From positions 1 to 13,298 of the forward strand of contig JALLPB010001425.1 of NCBI GenBank assembly GCA_036939975.1: DNA of 13,298 nt, given 5' to 3'. The translations under genes were made by a program, and so were the position numbers. The notes below the pieces were generated by a model. That model searched no databases, was not told the origin of the DNA, and was given only the letters and a program-made list of their open reading frames with translations. Origin of the DNA: Cyclostephanos tholiformis (Eukaryota > Bacillariophyta > Thalassiosirophyceae > Thalassiosirales > Thalassiosiraceae). Of this stretch, positions 9,149 to 13,298 are shown in pieces (position 1 is the stretch's first letter; every line of letters starts with the position of its first letter).

Positions 9149-9384
9149 AGGGACGGTGGAGGCAGTATGGATCGGCGTGTTTCTGTACCATTATGTTGTT
9201 GGTCGAGGTACGTTAAAGGACAATTTCATGGGGTTTTGTATTTTACAGAAGGTTGCGTGGGCTGTTATTCGAACAAGGGATACTGCTATCATAGTAGGGG
9301 ACTTTGAGGAGCCTAATTAAGACGGAAATGTCGCCAGATTAGATAGACGGATAGTATTCGGTTTCTCTGAAACATTTAGTATTG
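9149..9384. other. Convergent intergenic region, GGPPS / 1249-residue gene
   Basis: About 240 bp of ordinary AT-richer sequence holding the 3' ends of two convergent genes. The change from GC-rich to AT-rich composition occurs here. No RNA gene or repeat was seen. Confidence 0.5.
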
Positions 9385-9390
9385 TTTATT
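9385..9390 (-). terminator. Possible AATAAA polyadenylation signal overlapping the stop codon
   Basis: On the minus strand the 1249-residue gene ends TTT TAA TAA ACA. AATAAA is formed by the two tandem stop codons plus the next base. If it is used, the 3' UTR would be only a few tens of bases long. Confidence 0.35.
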
Positions 9391-12300
9391 AAAATTCGAA
9401 TGATATATCAAGAGTGCGCAAGATTTCATAAAGTGTAAGGCATGCATTCACTGAAGTCTTGTCAATATTCGCGAGAAGTTCTTGGGAGGTTCGTTGAACA
9501 CGCTTCGTAATTTTTCCCGTTTGCTTCTCATTCAAAAGCTCATTGTAAGCTTCAAGCAGACTTAGGTAATCCCTGCTCGTCTTACTTGCTCTATAGCGGT
9601 AGTATCGTTCTAAACCACGTCGGATAATCGCCTGGCGTATCAATGGTAGTAGGCACATGGATTCGTTGGGGGTGATGATACTCGACCCTATCGCAAACGC
9701 CACAACGCACCCTTTTTTCTCCGTAGTCCTTTCGCCCTCTGCAACATTCTGTGTGCGAAGCACCATTGCCACGGGTCCGAATCCAATATTAACGCAATAT
9801 GTCATCGTTCCATTCGATAGATGACTAGAGCCGCATTCGATTCCTATGGAGCGTACTGAACTTGAGCAGCAGTCAATTTGAGCAAATCCTGTATTATCAG
9901 CAATCGATCCAAAGTAACGACGAATCAGTTGCTGTTCTTGTAGCCAGGGAAACACATACGCATGCGACAATCTGGCTTGAGAAGATTGATTTTGATACCA
10001 CCGAAATACATGCTTTTCGGCGATTTCTCTTGAAACGCCATCTGAAGTCCATGCGCTGAGATTACCATCACTTGTGGAACAGTACGTCAGTATGTCGAGA
10101 GTTTCATTGCAACTGTTTCTGACAATGTCAAATGGTAGCGACACACCTAAAATTTTGTAACGCTCAGAGCCTTGGCTTCTACGATCACTTGCGTAACCAA
10201 TCGAGTGAGAAACAGACTTATGCGTTCTCAGTTTTTGATTCCATATATTATCCTTTGGGACTCCAGCTATGGTTTCTAATCTATACCATGTTTTGTTACG
10301 TGTAAATTTGTCTGAAGAATTGGCATGATCTGCATATACCATTGACATGGATGCATAAATAGACACAGGCATGAGATCGTACGTCGGAACAAAAATCATA
10401 GTTGTGCTTCCAAAGTCGAGATCAAAATGGCATCCATTGTAGCTTGTTGCCGTGCCTCCATATACAACTTTAGTTGGCTTACAATCTCGTGACAAGTTCC
10501 TGCGATAACAAAGAGTTGGCATTTCAATTGACGATTGTGGCCGAAGCATTGGAGACAGACGGTGCATGCATGATTGTAAAATGTGAACTGAAGGAATCCA
10601 TGTCGTGGCGCTCTGCCTAGTAATTTGTAATTTTCGGCAGGTGACTTCGCACTCCAGAACTCCGTTTTTAAGTTTTGCAACTTTGAATTGTATTGGCGAG
10701 TACGAATGAATGAATGGAGAATCGTTTAGGTAAGCCGCGATTCGCGTCATATCCCGGATCTCCTTTAATGCGTGCTCGAATTGTCCATGGAAAAAACCAA
10801 TCTCTTGCCTCGTCTCGTTTTTATTCTGCTTCGCACTCGCTAACTCGAGCTTTTGAAGTAGCGATTGCAGTTTTGCTGATCCGCGTTGGGACTTTACCCG
10901 AGGAGGTATTGTCTCATTTGCGTAAACTTGACGGTGATCTGACAACTTTTTACCTCTTAATGCCGACAAAATAGAGGAGATGGACCCGTTATGAAGACAA
11001 CCCTGACGACTGGGCAATGATTGGTTTTCGAATATTTCTTGCAATATAGGCATGCTCATCACGGTGGTTTTTCCATTTGGAGAGGAGATTGTAAATGTAA
11101 CGTGCATGCGGGAAGGATTGGTTGTGTCAAATAACTCAGGCAAAGCATAAATTGACGACGCTATTCCAGAAGGAACAGGAAGACAAAACATTCTCTGTTC
11201 GCATCGATTATTTTGTTCTGTATTGCCATGTACTTCGCCTTCATATCGATTGCATGGGATGGGTAGATTGTAAAGGAAAATTTTCCCAGAATCATCCACT
11301 CCAACAAAAGATAAGCCATTAATCGCGCCTTCTGTATCTAGGCAATATCTAATGCAAGCTACGGACATCCAACATCCTCCATAAGGTTCTATTGCCAAAT
11401 CGCTTGAAAATGTGGGCGTATCACCATGTCTCTTCTTTTCTGGCGGCTCAGAGGGGGACGCGAGCGTAATTACTGTTCCTAATGATCCGACACAAACCAA
11501 AAATTGTGATTGGCCGAATGACGTGGTGGATCCAAATGACAAAGATTCAGGGGCCAACTGGAGCGACAGTAGTGGTTCATTAGAAGTCATTTGAAGCAAG
11601 AATATGGCCTTGTCAATGTCAAGGGTGACATTCGACGACGCATACACTCGCTTGGTAGAAACTACCGAGGCATACAAAGTTCCATCTTGGAAGCCCATTA
11701 GAACTACTCCTTCCTCGCATTCATTCTGTTTTATATATATTGATGCCGTCGCTTTCGCGTCCGTGCTTGTTCTATTTGCCGAAACAATACCATCCCAAAT
11801 CTTTGGACCGCACTTTGACTTCGATGCAAATAATATGCATGTCATAGGGACATTGATATGCTCCAGACCAGGGACAGTTGCCCATACCAGGCCAGTCAAA
11901 TTTAAAGTCTGAAAATCGCAAATAGACGACGATAGCAGCATGACGATGGGTGGCGATTCAGATGGGAGAAGAGAACCATTCAAGCTTGATGCAATCAAAT
12001 AAACCTGTTGTGATGTTTTCGCATCTTTGATCTTACTCAAAGCTGGGCTGTGTTTACTCTTGCGTACATTCCTCATCGGAGAATTGGTCGGCGACTTCTT
12101 GGTGGAGAAACTCTCTATGTAATCAGAAGAACACGACGAAACTGGTCCAATAGAAGTGTCTAATGATGTCGATTCTAATCGAGCACTGAGTGTATTCATT
12201 GTAGACAAATGTGGATTCATTGTACACAAATGCGGAAAATCACCGTATTTTGTTGGCGCTTTTTCGATCTCCTCCAACGATGGCAACGCCTCCGCCACCG

Positions 12301-13138
12301 CCGACGACGACATCATAGAACCACAAGCCTTCTGCAGACGCGTGCGCTTCCTCCCTCTTTCCTTTTGATCGAAGATACTCGCCTGTATCGCCCCCGATAT
12401 TGCGCGAACCTCGTCGTCATCGGCGTAGTCGTCTGGGCTGAAGGAAGCACTAGTCCTGGTTTTTCGAGGTGACTTTCTCGGCGAGCCCACTGATTTTTTT
12501 TTTGCCGCATAAGACAAGTCCTCGCTTATATCTCTCTCATGAGGAAACAGATCGATCTCAAACTGACACTCCTGCATATTCACGAGAGGATTGTCATCGT
12601 CGAAGTTGCATTCGCCATACTGGAGAATCCCGGATGTGTCAATGGCTACCAAAACAATATGCGATCGTTGAATAGTGACAATACACACTGTTGAAAAGGA
12701 GGACTTGGGCGCTGAGTATTTCACGCCTAGAACTCGACAGTGCTGTCTGTCTTCTAGTGGACAATCGACAATCGTGGCCAAAGATATCCTGCCCGACCTC
12801 GACCAGTCGTCGCTGATTACGCCATCTCTCGGGGGCATGCATGAGGCAACCACAGTTACCCGTTTGAGTTCGAATCCATCTGCAGATGTTTTTTCTCTAT
12901 AATATCTAGCCATGGCAATGGACGTTGGTTCATTCACTGTGGTAAAATCCATGGGTAGTCGTCGTCGTCGACGTCTGCCATGATTGCCCCTCGATGACAA
13001 TGACGGCTGCAGGGAGCGACGAGAGGAGAGGTTGCACGGCGGCGAGTTGAGTCTGATGATGGATCGGACGCTGCCGACGGGTAGAAGAGGTATGCTGCCA
13101 TCCATATTGACACCATTCGTAGGGTGAGCTCCTGACAT
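9389..13138 (-). CDS. Large nuclear-type protein, beta-propeller plus coiled coil; possible FANCB/FAAP100-like
   Basis: I do not firmly recognise this uninterrupted 1249-residue frame. Residues 1-62 are Ser/Arg-rich with an Arg6 run. From about 90 to 200 and 375 to 700, alternating hydrophobic strands with Gly-Asp turns (GFQDGTLYAS, CVGSLGTVITL, DSGKIFLYNLP) suggest a beta-propeller. A disordered insert (about 205-375) holds basic patches that look like nuclear localisation signals (SPRKSPRKTR, RGRKRTRLQK). A helical, probably coiled-coil segment spans about 750-803. It is followed by a strand-rich region with LECEVTC and WIPSVHIL, and a helical C-terminus (about 1160-1245). Propeller, coiled coil, beta-sandwich and C-terminal helices is the plan of FANCB and FAAP100, and more loosely of BBS proteins; this is a guess from architecture. 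Codon use is AT-rich, unlike its neighbours. The start at 13138 is the first ATG; Met63 (12950-12952) is an alternative. Confidence 0.85.
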   Translation of the reverse strand: MSGAHPTNGVNMDGSIPLLPVGSVRSIIRLNSPPCNLSSRRSLQPSLSSRGNHGRRRRRRLPMDFTTVNEPTSIAMARYYREKTSADGFELKRVTVVASCMPPRDGVISDDWSRSGRISLATIVDCPLEDRQHCRVLGVKYSAPKSSFSTVCIVTIQRSHIVLVAIDTSGILQYGECNFDDDNPLVNMQECQFEIDLFPHERDISEDLSYAAKKKSVGSPRKSPRKTRTSASFSPDDYADDDEVRAISGAIQASIFDQKERGRKRTRLQKACGSMMSSSAVAEALPSLEEIEKAPTKYGDFPHLCTMNPHLSTMNTLSARLESTSLDTSIGPVSSCSSDYIESFSTKKSPTNSPMRNVRKSKHSPALSKIKDAKTSQQVYLIASSLNGSLLPSESPPIVMLLSSSICDFQTLNLTGLVWATVPGLEHINVPMTCILFASKSKCGPKIWDGIVSANRTSTDAKATASIYIKQNECEEGVVLMGFQDGTLYASVVSTKRVYASSNVTLDIDKAIFLLQMTSNEPLLSLQLAPESLSFGSTTSFGQSQFLVCVGSLGTVITLASPSEPPEKKRHGDTPTFSSDLAIEPYGGCWMSVACIRYCLDTEGAINGLSFVGVDDSGKIFLYNLPIPCNRYEGEVHGNTEQNNRCEQRMFCLPVPSGIASSIYALPELFDTTNPSRMHVTFTISSPNGKTTVMSMPILQEIFENQSLPSRQGCLHNGSISSILSALRGKKLSDHRQVYANETIPPRVKSQRGSAKLQSLLQKLELASAKQNKNETRQEIGFFHGQFEHALKEIRDMTRIAAYLNDSPFIHSYSPIQFKVAKLKNGVLECEVTCRKLQITRQSATTWIPSVHILQSCMHRLSPMLRPQSSIEMPTLCYRRNLSRDCKPTKVVYGGTATSYNGCHFDLDFGSTTMIFVPTYDLMPVSIYASMSMVYADHANSSDKFTRNKTWYRLETIAGVPKDNIWNQKLRTHKSVSHSIGYASDRRSQGSERYKILGVSLPFDIVRNSCNETLDILTYCSTSDGNLSAWTSDGVSREIAEKHVFRWYQNQSSQARLSHAYVFPWLQEQQLIRRYFGSIADNTGFAQIDCCSSSVRSIGIECGSSHLSNGTMTYCVNIGFGPVAMVLRTQNVAEGERTTEKKGCVVAFAIGSSIITPNESMCLLPLIRQAIIRRGLERYYRYRASKTSRDYLSLLEAYNELLNEKQTGKITKRVQRTSQELLANIDKTSVNACLTLYEILRTLDISFEF
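12194..12235. repeat. 21-bp in-frame tandem duplication in the 1249-residue gene
   Basis: Two adjacent 21-base units beginning ATTCATTGTA differ at two positions. In the protein they give a duplicated seven-residue unit (NPHLCTM / NPHLSTM) inside the predicted disordered insert near residues 302-316. Confidence 0.85.
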
Positions 13139-13298
13139 GACCGGGCGTAGGGCATTGCCTCGTGCAAAGCATGAAAGGTCTCTCTCTTTCGTGGACTTTA
13201 ATATGGTACGACGGTAGAAGTGGATAGGGGAGCTACCATAAAGACCGGGGTTTAAGCACCAGCTAATGTTCTAGGGTGTGACAGCTAAATCTTTCAGA
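13139..13298 (-). promoter_or_regulatory. 5' flank of the 1249-residue gene
   Basis: These 160 bases upstream of the start, to the window edge, should contain the 5' UTR and part of the promoter. There is a six-base inverted repeat ATGGTA / TACCAT (13203-13208, 13234-13239). No recognised promoter element was seen. Confidence 0.35.

Noticed and set aside
9208..9248. GTACGT...TTACAG pair downstream of the GGPPS stop, resembling an intron
   Set aside because: At 41 bp it is shorter than any intron found here and it lies after a normal C-terminus.

Overview
The window is nuclear DNA of a eukaryote. It carries subunits of the 26S proteasome, GT-AG introns whose removal restores conserved reading frames, and a geranylgeranyl diphosphate synthase. 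The last has an N-terminal signal peptide followed by an ATA|F motif, the ASAFAP-type cleavage site used for import into four-membrane red-lineage plastids. A stramenopile alga, most likely a diatom, is the best guess. The species cannot be named from sequence alone.

Layout, left to right. Positions 1-139 hold a 7-bp minisatellite (ACCGACG). At 439-1929 (minus) lies a single-exon RPT5/PSMC3 gene, a 19S base ATPase. It is divergent from a two-exon proteasome alpha subunit of the PSMA1/alpha-6 type at 2219-3237 (plus). The two starts are only about 289 bp apart, so a core-particle gene and a regulatory-particle gene appear to share one promoter region. Downstream of PSMA1 are two very long G runs (26 and 47 bases), which may be real or may be assembly artefacts.

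At 3846-7084 (minus) is a six-exon HtrA/Deg serine protease with one PDZ domain. I reconstructed it by joining exons across five short introns (85-114 bp). Its long first exon encodes about 410 residues of charged low-complexity sequence (Asp, Arg, Glu and Ser runs from CGA/CGT-type repeats), then a membrane anchor. At 7867-9148 (plus) is the two-exon plastid-targeted GGPP synthase. At 9389-13138 (minus) is a single-exon gene for a 1249-residue nuclear-looking protein. It has a beta-propeller-like region, a short coiled coil and a helical C-terminus. I cannot identify it firmly; its architecture resembles the Fanconi anaemia core proteins FANCB and FAAP100.

Three neighbouring genes concern protein degradation (19S ATPase, 20S alpha subunit, HtrA), while GGPPS supplies C20 prenyl diphosphate for carotenoids, the chlorophyll phytyl tail and plastid quinones. 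Composition is uneven. The proteasome genes, HtrA exons 1-2 and GGPPS are GC-rich and full of GAC/GTC repeats and G/C homopolymers, whereas the 3' exons of HtrA and the 1249-residue gene are clearly AT-richer. No tRNA, rRNA, CRISPR array or transposon was recognised.
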